From Cornus controversa (lineage: Eukaryota; Streptophyta; Magnoliopsida; Cornales; Cornaceae), in the NCBI GenBank assembly GCA_026545225.1, contig CM048846.1, positions 13,665,975 through 13,729,974 on the forward strand: DNA of 64,000 bases. The letters run 5' to 3'. Under the pieces are notes generated by a model. That model made no database searches. It was not told the DNA's origin and saw only the letters and a program-made list of their open reading frames with translations. The translations under genes were made by a program, and so were the position numbers. This document shows positions 34,111 to 45,419 of the stretch, in pieces (the stretch's first letter is position 1; every line of letters begins with the position of its first letter).

Positions 34111-35954
34111 TTGGGGTTCAAATAGTGACCGAAAATGGGTTCCTGTGTTAGGTCTTGGTTGTTTCAAGTTGAAGATGAGAATGGGTCTAGTTTGGACAAT
34201 GGTTGGTTGTGCGTGAGGCGGCTCATGGTGGAGTGGGCTGTTCAAATTTAATGATTGTTTCGTGGGTGGTCTTGCAGCTTGGATGGTGGCAACTTGGTGT
34301 TGTAATAAAGGTGGTGATATAGGTATATGTGTGTGTGTACAGTTATATACATATATGGATGAAGATGGGTTGGTCATAACTAACAGTGGGTGGATTGAAT
34401 TCCATGGGCGGTTGAGTTGGTATGGGCTTATGGCTTTTGGGTTGGTTCACTTATGGTGGACATGAGGTTGGACCGATTGATTGGGACATGATTTGGGCAA
34501 GTTAAATGGGTCAGGATGATTGGTTAGATTTGGGCTAGTTAATTGAGCTCATTTCTTTTAATTGAATATGAACCAATTACTGGAACTAAGGATACGACTT
34601 GTTATATGGATTGCTATAATTTAATTGGGTAGCCATGATTTTGGGATTGGTGATAAATGATGCTGAACTTGGTCTCCAACTAATTTAAAAGTGGACGAGT
34701 GGGCTGCCATGGAAAAATGAGTCGTATAGACTTTTGAACTGGACCTTGGAATTTGGCCAGTTGAACATGGTTCGGTTGAATTGTTTGCGTAGACTTTGGC
34801 ACGGGACTGGACCGGACCGGACATGGAAAAAGGACCGCTTTGCAGGCACGGACCGGTTGAGAGCGGGACCTAAGGCAAGTTGATTCTTGCCTCTATCTCT
34901 TATAAATATTTTTGATATGTTGGTTAAATTTCTTATGTCCCTTAATTTGATCATAGGTGGCTTATATATATATATATATATATGTGCATTTATATATATA
35001 TGTGGGTGGATGTTGCATACGTGCGGGATGTGGGGATATATGTATATATGTATATATATAAACATATGTGTGGTTTTGGAAAGCGATGGCATGTTAAATT
35101 TAATCGCTTAATTGCATTGTGATATGCATGTATTGTATTGATTGAGATCATGTAAAAAGTATGCTAAATTACATGCATATTTAGCTATGTGTTGTATTGT
35201 ATGCATATGTGGTTTTTATGCATGGTGTTAAATATATATGTGATTATATATATGGTTGCAGTGATAGAAATGCATGATAAATATGAATGTAACTTATGGC
35301 GAGCATTTAAAAAGCATGAAATGTGCTAAGTGTTTAATATGTTCTTGATACATATGTGGGTGATGTAATATATATGTGTGTATATATTGTGATTGGAATG
35401 CATGTTAGCTACTTGTAATGAATACATGCATTGAATGAGAGCATGACTATATTTATGCTAGTGTACGTGCATATGTGATTTATATGCAGGATATGACATA
35501 TATGTGTTTATATGTGGTAGTGTGGATACGGGATGCATGCTAGCTATATATATATATATATATATATTGAATGTGTGCATCGGTTATAGCACGATAACAA
35601 CGTGCTAAAGTTGGAGTGTATTGCATATATGAGGTATTATGCAGGTTTTGAACATGTATGTGCTATATATGTTGGAATGTGATGAGAAGCGTGCTAAATA
35701 CTTCTTTTTAGTATTCATAGGCATGGGTTGATGCATGAAAATATTATGCTATGTATATATGCATCCATATTGCATATATGGGAGGGAAATGACACATACG
35801 TGGTTATGTGTGGGTTTATGTGGAGATGAAATGCATGCTATGTACTTTTAACCAGCTTAGGCATTGTGAGACAGGAACATTGAATGTTTGGTTGTTATAT
35901 GCTCGAAATGCATATATGGTGTCGTTGTGAGGAAACGGGGAGTGTGGTTAAATC

Positions 35955-36290
35955 ACCCAGAGTAGGTCAATACTCGGTCACGGTGAGGGCGTTAGAGCGG
36001 TTATGTCACCTTAGAGTAGGTAAATACTCGGTGACAGTGGTCTATCCACCTTGGAGTAGGTAAATACTCGGTGGCGGTGCTGATATGGTCTAACCACCTT
36101 GAACCATCTAAGACTCGGTGACGGTGCTGATATGGTCTAATCATCTTGAGTCAAAATAAGCTCAGTGGCGGTGCTGATATGGTCTAACCACTTTGAGCCA
36201 CCTAATACTCGGTGACGGTGCTGATATGGTCTAATCACCTTGAGTAAATAAATAATTGGTGACGGTGCTGATATGGTCTAATCACCAATT
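35955..36290 (+). repeat. ~48-bp LTR tandem array (TAAATACTCGGTGACGGT)
   Basis: Seven to eight degenerate copies with the core GTAGGTAAATACTCGGTGAC followed by GGTGCTGATATGGTCTAA. The same core recurs, inverted, in the minus-strand LTR at 37843-38115, so it is a family feature of these LTRs. Confidence 0.85.
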
Positions 36291-37366
36291 GGCAAACCAA
36301 AATATTGCCCCGGAAGTATGACGTTGGCAGAGTAAGTTAAGGTCGTGAGATGGTCGTGGGAGGCGTCCCAGGTCACATGGTTGGTAAAAATCATGTTAGG
36401 GTATCGGGTGAGACCCGAGGGAGGAAGTATATCTTTATGCTTGCGTACTTACCTGTGAAGCATGTTATACTGTTTAAATGCATCTATATCGCATTTGAGA
36501 TGTGCTACTTGTTGAGTAGGAGACGTGGTGATTGATTTGCATTATTTATGTAAATGTTTTGACATATATGTTCTGTATACATATTGATGTTAGATAGTTA
36601 TTGCTTTTGAGCATGTTGTGAAATGATTTCAAAAATCATGTATAATGGATTTCGTATGTTCATATGTGCTAGAGTAGCCATATACATTGTTGGTTCATGC
36701 ATGCTAGGTAGAGCATGGTCTTAAATATTGTGATATATTTAAGTGCATGTATATTTTTGAGAATATGTGAGGATCGACCTGCTGCAGCGGTGATAGTATG
36801 GTTCTACATACCTTGTTGGGCCTTTGAGCTCACCCCCTCCTAGGTTTTGTAGGTATTGCTGATTTCGAAGTTAGTTAGGGGGATCGGTAGTCCCAGTTGC
36901 AGAGGTAGTAAGTAGATTCCTTAGAATCTCATGTATGTCCAGGATAGTGGATAGATAGATGCTTTACATTTGGATTAAGTGTATAAAGCGATTATATCGA
37001 TTCAGTTCCTTCAATTGTATTTATTCATGTGATGTATGTATTTAATACGGACGTTTAAGGACTGAGGCATGTATATTTATGATTGTATTGTGCATGTTGT
37101 AGAAATATTAGGGGGACACGGGCCCAGAAGTGTCCATTTTTATTGTTTAGATATAAATGCTGGGGGGACACGTGCCCAAAAGTGTCCATATAAATTGTAA
37201 AGCAGGTATATCATGACAGGAGCTGATTATTTAGAATGGGTCATGCCCAATTTTCGTAAAAATGATAGGAAATTGAGGTTGCATGATCAGGTGGTGGTTA
37301 GAGCGTGAGGGTGATCTCATGGGGTTCACACCTCGGTTTTTGGGCCTCAGGAATCGGGGCGTGACA

Positions 37367-38826
37367 ATTCATGCATAAGGTTCCAATGCTACAAATTCTA
37401 CCATGACTACAACTAGATCATTGTCATGCCACAAGCCGGGACAGATAGCCACAATATATACAATATCCAAAATATAGCAAAATGCTACTAGAGTTCCATT
37501 TGGACACTCAAGTCATCTCTATCATCTGTGCCTTATATGTAAAAAGAGTTTAGAAAAAAGGGGAGAACACCACGGCGGATCAGTAGAGATACCACAACCC
37601 ACCTTAGTGCCGACTCGACACCGACCTACATGAATGCATGTCACTACATTACACGTATCATCCAACATATCCCATGTTCATTCACAAGCAACGCATTTAT
37701 AAGAATGCATTTAAACACATATCATGCTTCATAATTAACAATGTAAGCAATTTAAAACACTTATCTCCCTCTTGGACTCAACCCGATACCCTAACATGAT
37801 TCTTAACCAACCATGCGACCTTGGACACTTCCCACACAATTTTAACACCATTACCGAGTATTTACCTACTCCAAGGTGATTAGACCACCGACACCGAGTA
37901 TTTACCTATTTCAAGGTGATTTGGCCCCTTTTTAGAATTTATCACCGAGTATTTACTTACTCCAAAGTGAATTGGCCATTTTGGAATCATCACCGAGTAT
38001 TTACTTACTCCAAGGTGATTAGATCGTCATCACCGAGTATTTACCTACTCCAAGGTGATTTTACCACTTCACGATCACAACCATAATCGAGTATTGACAT
38101 ACTCTAGGTAATTTAACCACCTTCCCCCGTTTTCTCACAACGGCCCCATTTATGCATTTCAGACATATAAAGATCAAGTATTCAACATTCATACCTCACA
38201 ATGCATAAGCTAATTCATAGAATATATAGCATGCATTTCCAACCCATCAAAGCCACTTATATATTTACATATACATGTGAAACCTAGCATATCATACACA
38301 TATGTACATAAATCTCACTTAAGCATAATTTGTTCATGTTTCACCAATGCATACATTTTCTATGTAAAGATAGTATGCGTTTAACTCACATAGCAACACA
38401 TAATACATACATGTCCAATATATCACATTTTCACATATGTGCACCAAACCTAGCATATAAGCATACGTGCTAATTTTTTACACTTTCACACTTTATAACA
38501 TGTATACTACCATATACATATTCATTGCTCACTAGAGATTTAAGAGAAGTAGAAACCCAACACATCTCACCCCTCTTACCACTCTAAATTATACAATACA
38601 CACCCTTAGCTCTCACCGCTTTACCCGAAACCCTAGAATTGACAAATAAATGAGAAGGAGAACCCCTACCTCAAGTTTGGAAGCCTTCCAAGCATTTTTT
38701 GAATTTTCCAGCAAGGTCTATCTTGCTGGATCGTAACTTTGTTCGGTTCAAACCAAAACCCTAGTCGCCCCATACGTATCTCCCTTCTTCGGCGAAACCC
38801 GAATCACAACTGAAGGCTTCTGAAAT
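37367..38826 (-). repeat. Chromovirus-type LTR, segment 2
   Basis: Continuation of the minus-strand LTR between the two solo LTR insertions. It holds six copies of ACCGAGTATTTACCTACTCC at 37843-38115, the inverse of the tandem core in the solo LTR. Confidence 0.65.
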
Positions 38827-40224
38827 TGATCGGCGTTGAATGTTACGCATTCTAGCCTCTTAACTTATGTATTTTATTCTCTTAGTGATAGATTATTTTG
38901 TTATTTTACTTCGTTTTAGTGTTTTCTGTATTTTCAGGGCCTTAATGATTATTTCAGTTAAAACCATGATTTTGGGCTTTTAAAGATGATATGCAAGAAG
39001 GTTAGATGAAGCCTACATCAAAGGGATCCATTGAACTCCATAATTTAACTCGATTCAGCCTAAGAAAGATGTCCAAGAGAATTACAGCTGCTTAAGAAGG
39101 TTTCGGGCCTGAAGCCCAAATCTGCGCATAATACAGTCTTAATCCCGTTTTGGAAAACAGACCAGAAGTGTTATTTCAGAGCCTCAAATCGACATACTTT
39201 TGTATTTCACGGAAATTCCGTAAATCGGACTTCTAGTGGGTCAAAAGTTGGTCCGAAGTCAGCAAGAAAAACCCACCTGATTAGTGCTGCGGAAAAACCT
39301 AATTAATTCCTAATTGGATTAGGACTTTGATGTATTCTCTTGGCTATTTAAAGTGACAAATTAGGGCTGTATGGAAGAGGCTTGGCAGCAGCTTTGAAGA
39401 GCTTTTGGAATAGAGAATCATTGGAGAACAAGGCGTATCATGAGCGGCTAGTTCAGCCACCAGGGTTTTGATGGAGCCCTAACTAAACATCACTGGTTCG
39501 ATTGTTCTAATTATTGGGGATTTTTGTATTCATTCATAGATTGTGTAATTTAGAGGATTCTTATTATAGAATTGAGCAATACAAGTCTTATAAATTCAGT
39601 TTCAATAATTTCTTATCTTGTCTTAGATACTTGATTGTTGTTATTGAACTCGTCCCTCTTGTTTTCTGTGATCATGAGAGTGATTATTACACAATGGTTT
39701 TCACTGAATATATCATTAAAAGCTTTGATAGATTATTCCTAGAGAAGATGAACCATACTGCACCCTAGATTAGAGTAGTTAGGCAGATGGCCCATGCCAA
39801 TCGAAGATAGTCCATGACTTAGCCTTAATCATATGTTATCTTCTTGACGGATGAAGGTGAGCTTGTAGCCACCGACACCACTTATGCATGATATGATGCC
39901 CCATAGTTAGTTCAATTGACCATTGATTGTGAAGTTAGTGGTGAAATCAATTACCCTAGACTTATCTTATATTCTCTACATTCCTTAGTTTTTCTTGCTT
40001 TTGGTTCAATTGCTTCATTAGTTAATTTAGAATTAAAAATCAGAATTTATTTCTTTTAAATTTAATTAGAATTAGTCCTAACAATTCAACTCAATCAGAC
40101 CACAGTCCCTGAGGTTCGACACCCCTTCCTTTCGATAGCCCTATTCTACAAGGAATTCGTTCTATTGCGAAGTGTGATAATTTTTAATTGATATACTTTT
40201 TGAGTCACACTCACACACGAATCA
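38827..40224 (+). mobile_element. 1.4-kb solo LTR, family X copy 1, perfect TSD
   Basis: Starts TGATCGGCGTTGAATGTTA and ends CACACGAATCA, flanked by GAAAT at 38822-38826 and 40225-40229. There is no internal region. A second copy is at 47808-49300. The near-end words GGTTCGACACCCC and AAGGAATTCGTTCTATT are shared by both. The superfamily is not certain: an LTR retroelement, Gypsy (Athila-like) or Copia. The exact TSD suggests moderate or young age. Confidence 0.82.
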
Positions 40225-40698
40225 GAAATCTAGAGAGAAGGAAGAAAAGAGAAGAGGAAAGAAGATGAGAGAGAGATAGAACCATGAAAATGGCAGACCC
40301 TCTCTCAGCCACATGTTTTAAATGGCATCTAGGCGCGCAAAATGTCCAAAGCGCCCTTGAGCCACTTAATGTACCTTCCCGAACTTGTTTTCGATTTTAA
40401 AAAATCCTAAAGCCTCGAAAACACTTCCTCTACTTTCTAAATATTTCATCTAAGCTGTTCCCAAAAATAAATATTTTCAAAAAAATTTCAGATTCGCCTA
40501 CTTAGATCGTATCCCGTGCCTCACTTTGACCAAAAAGTCAAATTTCTCCAAATCTTCTGAAAATTTATCTCAACCCTTAAAAAACTTTCCAAACATGTTC
40601 TCCACAATCAAAACATGTTTAACATCACTCAAAATGCACTTATGGCAATTATGATGCGAAAAAATGGAAACCGGCCAAAATTGGTCACGGTCTCTACA
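40225..40698 (-). repeat. Chromovirus-type LTR, segment 3 (5' start)
   Basis: The beginning of the minus-strand LTR: the minus strand from 40698 reads TGTAGAGACCGTGACC, then AATTTTGGCCGGTTTCC, closely matching the start of the solo LTR at 33251. It includes a purine-rich stretch at about 40230-40280, the counterpart of the one at 33630-33780. Confidence 0.7.
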
Positions 40699-41060
40699 TC
40701 CGTCCCATCCTGAATGGAGACTATTCGTCGACGGGTCGTCAACACGAACACATTCAAGTATGAATGTGGAGATCCAGACCCTAGATGGAATAGCCCTGTA
40801 ACAAGCAATCCACCTAGAATTCCCTGCATCGAACAATGAAGTTGAGTATGAAGCCCTCTTAGCAGGACTAAGATTGGCGCAAACAATTCAGGTAAAAAAC
40901 TTACAAGTTTTTGGTGACTCTCAGCTAATTGTGAAATAGGTCAGTGAAGACTACTTGCCAAAAGATGATTAAATGAAAGCCAACCGAGATCTAGTGCGAA
41001 GGCTGCTTAAGGGGTTCGACCAAGTCAGAATCTCCCAAATATCAAGAGATCTGAACCTGA
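40699..41060 (+). pseudogene. Second RNase H-like domain of Tat-type element 1 (fossil)
   Basis: [28 protein letters not shown] and GDSQLIVK match the additional RNase H domain found after the pol RNase H in Tat-clade elements. It resumes immediately right of the chromovirus-type LTR. Broken. Confidence 0.75.
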
Positions 41061-41193
41061 ATGCCGACAAGCTTACATCTTCGGCCTCAGTGGCCTATCT
41101 AGATATGATCAGATAGCTCCGACCGAGTCCTTACAAGAACCCAACATACATCCCCAACAATAGCTACTGGTCATTCAAAGCCAACCCAGTTAG

Positions 41194-41790
41194 ATGGATC
41201 CTATCAAAACCTATCTCCTAAACAGGGTGTTACCAGACTCAAAAGAAGAGGCACGAAGAATTAGAATGAACTCTGCCAAATACTCTATGATTGATGAACA
41301 CCTCTACAGAAGGTCGTTCTCAGGGCCGTACTTAAGATGTGTAGCCCCTACGGAAACAAGGGAGGTACTCTCTAGAATCCATGAAGGAGTATGTGAAAAT
41401 CATTCAGGGGGATGTTCACTGGCCCATAAAGTCCTTACACAGGGATATTTCTGGCCATACATGGCAAGAGAAGCCAAAGAATATGTCAGGAAGTGTGATA
41501 AGTGCCAACGGCACACCAGTATACCACACTAACCCCCGGAAGACCTGACAATTATGGCTAGCACCTAGCCATTCACAAAATGGGGGATAGATCAAGTAGA
41601 GCCTCTCCCAACTGTTGCCAACAGCAAGAAATATATACTCGTAGCCACCGACTACTTCATAAAGTGGGTTGAGGCAGAGGCGGAGGCGTATGCAATAGTC
41701 ACCCATGTTCAGGTCAAGAGCTTCATCTGAAACAATATCATCTGCCGGTTTGTGCTGCCAAAGTCCATTATCATGAATGTGTTACTTTGG
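41194..41790 (+). pseudogene. Integrase of Tat-type element 1 (fossil, ends early)
   Basis: A zinc-binding HHCC region (HEGVCENHSGGCSLAHK, YVRKCDKCQRH, about 41375-41520) and the start of the catalytic core (WGIDQVEPL, ATDYFIKWVEAEA) are clear. Retroelement similarity ends near 41780, just before the foldback element. Broken. Confidence 0.8.
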
Positions 41791-41808
41791 ACTTTGATAT
41801 ACTAAATA

Positions 41809-42643
41809 CGCAAAAGGGCCCAAAACCCCCCCGTGGTTTTAAAAAGGTGCAATAAACCCCTCTATGCTATATTTTGGACCATATCGCACAATTACGTTTG
41901 CAAAAGTGAGCAAAGTACCCATTTTGCACATATTCTCCTTTTCTATGACCATTTACCATTTCCATTATTATAAAAAATAAATAACAATATTGAGAAGAAA
42001 GGGTATTTTATATTAAGTTTTTTTTGTACCTTAATAAAAAAAAGAGGTGTTTTTTTTCAGGAAACAAAAAATAAAAATGCACAATTACTTAATAAAAAAT
42101 TTCATTTTTTTTTGTCTTTCAAAAATTGTTTCTAGAACTTTTTCCATTATAAAAAGAGAGAATTTATGAAAATAAAAGAATTTTCAAAAAAACAAAAAAA
42201 TATCCAGAAATTTTTATTATTGTGCATATTTCATTTTTTTCCCTAAAATTATTTCCCAAAAAAAAATCCTCTTTTTTTTTTATTAAGGTAAAGAAAAACT
42301 TAGTATAAAAAAACCCTCTCTTTCTAATGGAAATTTTTTCAAAAAACAAAAAAAAAAAAATTTATTATGTAATTGTGCATTTTTAGTTTTTTGGTCCGAA
42401 ATTTTTTTCCCTGGAAAAAATATTCCTCTTTTTTTTTATTAAGGTAAAAAAAACTTAATATTAAAAACCTTATTCTCTCTATGTTTCTTTATTTTTTATA
42501 ATAATGGAAATGGTAAAATGGTCATAGAAAATGAGAATATGTGCAGAAGGGGGTACTTTGCTCACTTTTGGAAAGGTGAGGGTGTGATATGATCCAAAAT
42601 ATAGTATAGGTGATTTATTGCACGGGTTTTGGGCCTTTTGGCC
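41809..42643. mobile_element. Foldback/MULE-like element with ~290-bp inverted repeats
   Basis: The left arm from CGCAAAAGGGCCCAAAACCC and the reverse complement of the right arm from GGCCAAAAGGCCCAAAACCC can be followed in parallel for nearly 300 bp, with shared blocks such as AAAAGTGAGCAAAGTACCC and CATTTCCATTATTATAAA. Flanks ACTAAATA (41801-41808 and 42645-42652) match exactly over 8 bp and extend to 9 bp with one mismatch, which fits a Mutator-type 9-bp TSD better than a hAT. No coding capacity. A single strand would fold into one long hairpin. Confidence 0.8.
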
Positions 42644-42652
42644 AACTAAATA

Positions 42653-43429
42653 TATAAGTAACTAATTGATTATAAATGTGATCGATTGGTAGTCTACTTC
42701 AAGTGTCATTTTCATAAATTTTGTTTAAATTCTAATTCAAGGGATATGCTAATGTGCACAAGTTCACAACAAATAAGGTATGTTAAAATACTCCATTGGT
42801 ATTGTTTGCAAATAGCTATAACTCTAGTAATACTATTGATGTCAAATGGCGGCAACATGTTGGTTTATATAATTTATAATGGAAATGGGTCACTTTTTGG
42901 CAGACTAATAAAATGGTGGGCTCAATCCTCTTTTTTTTTTTATAATGGACACATCCACTTTTGGGATGTCATACACGTGAACCCGACTAGTTTTGGGATG
43001 CCTAAAGTATCAGGCCAGACTTTATATTGCCTAAGTATAAATTACACCAATATAGTGGACCCAACCACTTTTGGGATGCCTAAAGTATCATGCTAGTACC
43101 TTTATTGTGCTCATTTTATATTAATAGCTCGGTGTCCCATAAAGGGACGCCAAGCAAGCACTGCCCCAAATATATGGGGCTCGACGTCCCAAAATAGGAT
43201 GACAAACCCAAACTAGATGTCCCCTAAAGGGACGGCATCTATGATAATTCAAAAAATAACTCGAGTGCCAATTTTGAATTTGAGGGTGTACCTAGTTCTT
43301 AGCGTTCCTCTTGTAACGTCTCTTTCACAACCCTCATATAATCCACTCATCTTCAAGCATCCTTAGTCTGGGTCTTTTTTTTTTGCTTCTCACTTCATCT
43401 TTTTCTTTTGCTTATTCATAGAGTGATAA
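42653..43429. other. Spacer with short duplications
   Basis: Between the foldback element and the antisense gene of Tat-type element 2. A segment beginning TTTTGGGATGCCTAAAGTAT occurs at about 42992 and 43067. Three GTCCC...GGGAC mini-palindromes lie at about 43124-43235. If element 2 had a left-hand LTR it should be here, but I find no match to its right LTR. A TATA-like CATATAATCC near 43336 may serve the antisense gene. Confidence 0.45.
43124..43240. repeat. GTCCCxTAAAGGGAC mini-palindromes
   Basis: TGTCCCATAAAGGGACG, ACGTCCCAAAATAGGATG and TGTCCCCTAAAGGGACGG occur in about 110 bases. The repeated dyads are short and degenerate. Confidence 0.6.
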
Positions 43430-45279
43430 ATGGCGTCAGCACTAGATCACTGTGACCACAATGTATCCAGAAGCAAAGCTCCAGTTCAGTATGTGACTGA
43501 GATTATTTCCAAGGTTATTCCAAAAGACTTAGCATCCTTTAAGATTGCTTACTCAATCTCAGACATTGTGCATCTCCGGTGTCCTCTGGCCAATGAAAGG
43601 TCCAATTCGGTTGTTCTGGGTGAGGTCTGTTTCTTCGAAGGTGCTTTGGAGGCCTGACTACGCCTTCCCTTACCCAAGTTGGTAATGTAGTTATTTTTTG
43701 CTTTTAAACTGGCATCATCCCAACTTACACCCAATGCTTGGAAAACTTTAATGGGGTGTATGATTCTCTAGCATCGGTGTGGCAACAATCCTCTAACCTT
43801 CAAAGAGTTTTTTCACTGATACAACCCAAAGAGGACTACTCCAAATGAATGGATAGCTTTTGCAACCAAATTCAACCCACCTTTAGTGTCCAAGATCCCA
43901 GAAGGCTGTAAAAATTGAAAGGTGAGATTATTTTTTGTCTCTTGAGATGGTTGGGAGTTTCTAACATATGTTGGAGTTGAGGATCATAGTATGTATATGC
44001 CCTGCTCATGGGGTGAACCAAACTTTGCTGGTGAGTTATTTAATTTCTTACTTACTTGACTTTTTCTTTCCTTTTCTCTACTCATGAGTCTTCTTATATA
44101 ACAGCCTTCAAGGACGGTTATGAATTAACCTCTTACAAGTTTACCAACGTCGATAGAGCCACAAAGTACCCCATAAAAGATTGGGAACAACTAACAAGCA
44201 CGTAGATGATAAGCATCATTTACATCAAGCTACATGGCTGGGGTATAACTTGTGCCAGATACTCCGATTTGTGTGGCTTTAGCCCAGCTTCTGGTAAAAA
44301 AGACCAAAACATATATTCCTGGCTTTTGTCTTTTCGGCTTCTCTTCGTGCTTATGTCATTTTATGTTGACAGTCATATTTTTTACTATAGCACTGTTTGA
44401 TAAGAGCGATTTTGCTCTCCTTTGCAACAGGATATCCGAAAAGTCATATGACTTTTCTCTTACACATTACACGACGAGTCCCACTTTAGTTGCAGAGAGG
44501 TCTTTCTCCAGGAATGGCCTCCCAAAACTTGTTCTAAGAGGGCATTGGGAATGTCTTTTGTCCACCTCCCTTCAGAGTTCTCTAGGAGATATAGAGTTTA
44601 TTGGGGGATCACCTAGTACAAACGATCCTCCACCTGTCTCTTCCACCTTTGGAAGCACCATTTGGATTAATCTCAATGTAACCATTAAAAGGGTGAATGC
44701 AATGGTCATGCCAGAGGATTTGCACTCTGTGAGTTCATTCATTAGAGGTCTCGAACACTATCATGCACCAAATAGGACGGGTTTGTGAACAATTTTTTTT
44801 TCTTGGATTTACTCTTCTTCTTATATGGTTTATTAAACCAATTTATTTTGTAGTTTTCCACCCTTGCAATGGATTTATCCGAGCGAGCTATTATTGCCGA
44901 GAACGCCCTCACCCAAAAAAGGGAGCTTCATAAATCTAAGCTCGACATATTCCGCAACAACCTTCAGATCGAGGAGGCATGGTCCAAAAAGGAAAAGATT
45001 TTTCACGAAAGGGCGGAGGACACACTATCTATTGCACAACTGCAGTATAGATTTCAAATGAAAAAAATTAATGCCAATATCTCCAACAAACTGATAATGG
45101 TGAGTTTGAACGTTATTCAAGACTTCAAGTCTTTAGAAGATTTAAATGATTATGGAGCAAACACATATTACTTGGGCTTTAAATCATTCCGAAACAGCGC
45201 AAATGGTTTATACCCAGGCATGGACTTCTTGGGCATGGAGATGCCCACTCCTGATTTCGTCACAGAGGTTGACGAGTAG
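43430..45279 (+). pseudogene. Antisense extra gene of Tat-type element 2 (fossil)
   Basis: Open segments at 43430-43657, 44252-44788 and 44869-45279 read opposite to the element's pol. The first (KVIPKDLASFKIAYSI, GEVCFFEGALEA, then LRLPLPKL) resembles the 'putative gypsy type transposon' family (Pfam PF04195 as I recall it), found as antisense ORFs between pol and the 3' LTR of Retand-like Tat elements. The last has a charged, helical, coiled-coil-like region (ALTQKRELHKSKLD, AWSKKEKIFHERAED). Intron-like GT/AG junctions lie between segments, consistent with the spliced antisense genes reported for this clade. Broken in this copy. Function in the family is unknown. Confidence 0.65.
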
Positions 45280-45419
45280 TTTTCTTTTTGTCATTGTATG
45301 AACTTTTCACTTTTGTATGTTAATCAAAATGGATTTTCGGTTCTCCTTAGTGTCTATCAATACAAGTTTTAATTCGAGTACTATTATTTTATTAAAGAGA
45401 AAACCATATGAATATGACT

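Larger units (their letters stand above)
33251..37366 (+). mobile_element. 4.1-kb solo LTR, perfect 5-bp TSD
   Basis: Starts TGTAAGGACCGGAATAATT and ends GGGGCGTGACA, flanked by ATTCA at 33246-33250 and 37367-37371. No internal retroelement domain lies between, so it is a solo LTR left by recombination between LTRs. Its ends match those of the LTR it interrupts (same family or close relative) but in the opposite orientation. Parts: (TA)n(TG)n at about 33557-33620, a GA-rich then GC-rich segment at 33630-34120, a TATA-like TTATAAATATTT near 34900, and a tandem array at 35955-36290. Long open frames through it are composition effects. Confidence 0.82.
32243..40698 (-). mobile_element. Minus-strand chromovirus-type (Tekay/Del-like) remnant
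   Basis: Reading on the minus strand: a long LTR from 40698 leftward to 32319, starting TGTAGAGACCGTGACC and ending GGGCGTGACA; a primer binding site; and about 70-80 bp of interior before the host Gypsy sequence resumes. After subtracting the two insertions the LTR is about 2.86 kb. Long LTRs with these ends plus an initiator-Met primer site fit Tekay/Del chromoviruses; this assignment is inference as no coding region remains. Broken: most of the interior and the other LTR are gone. Confidence 0.65.
22482..41790 (+). mobile_element. Tat-type Ty3/Gypsy element 1 (fossil, nested host)
   Basis: A + strand element with 5' LTR, primer binding site, gag, protease, reverse transcriptase, RNase H, a second RNase H-like region and integrase in the usual Gypsy order. 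The second RNase H-like region is the mark of the Tat clade. It is interrupted by a hAT element (24154-29709) and by a compound chromovirus LTR insertion (about 32243-40698). It ends within integrase at about 41790; no 3' LTR is seen. It is clearly broken, with many breaks spread over gag and pol, and cannot be active. Without a second LTR its age cannot be dated; the layered insertions show it is the oldest layer here. Confidence 0.85.

Noticed and set aside
33141-34121. 326-residue minus-strand open frame across the solo LTR
   Set aside because: It runs through (TA)n/(TG)n and GC-rich LTR sequence, giving Ile-Tyr and Thr-His repeats. Low complexity and no domain.
39514-39768. 84-residue open frame
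   Set aside because: It lies entirely within the solo LTR at 38827-40224, and the second copy of that LTR does not preserve it as a gene.
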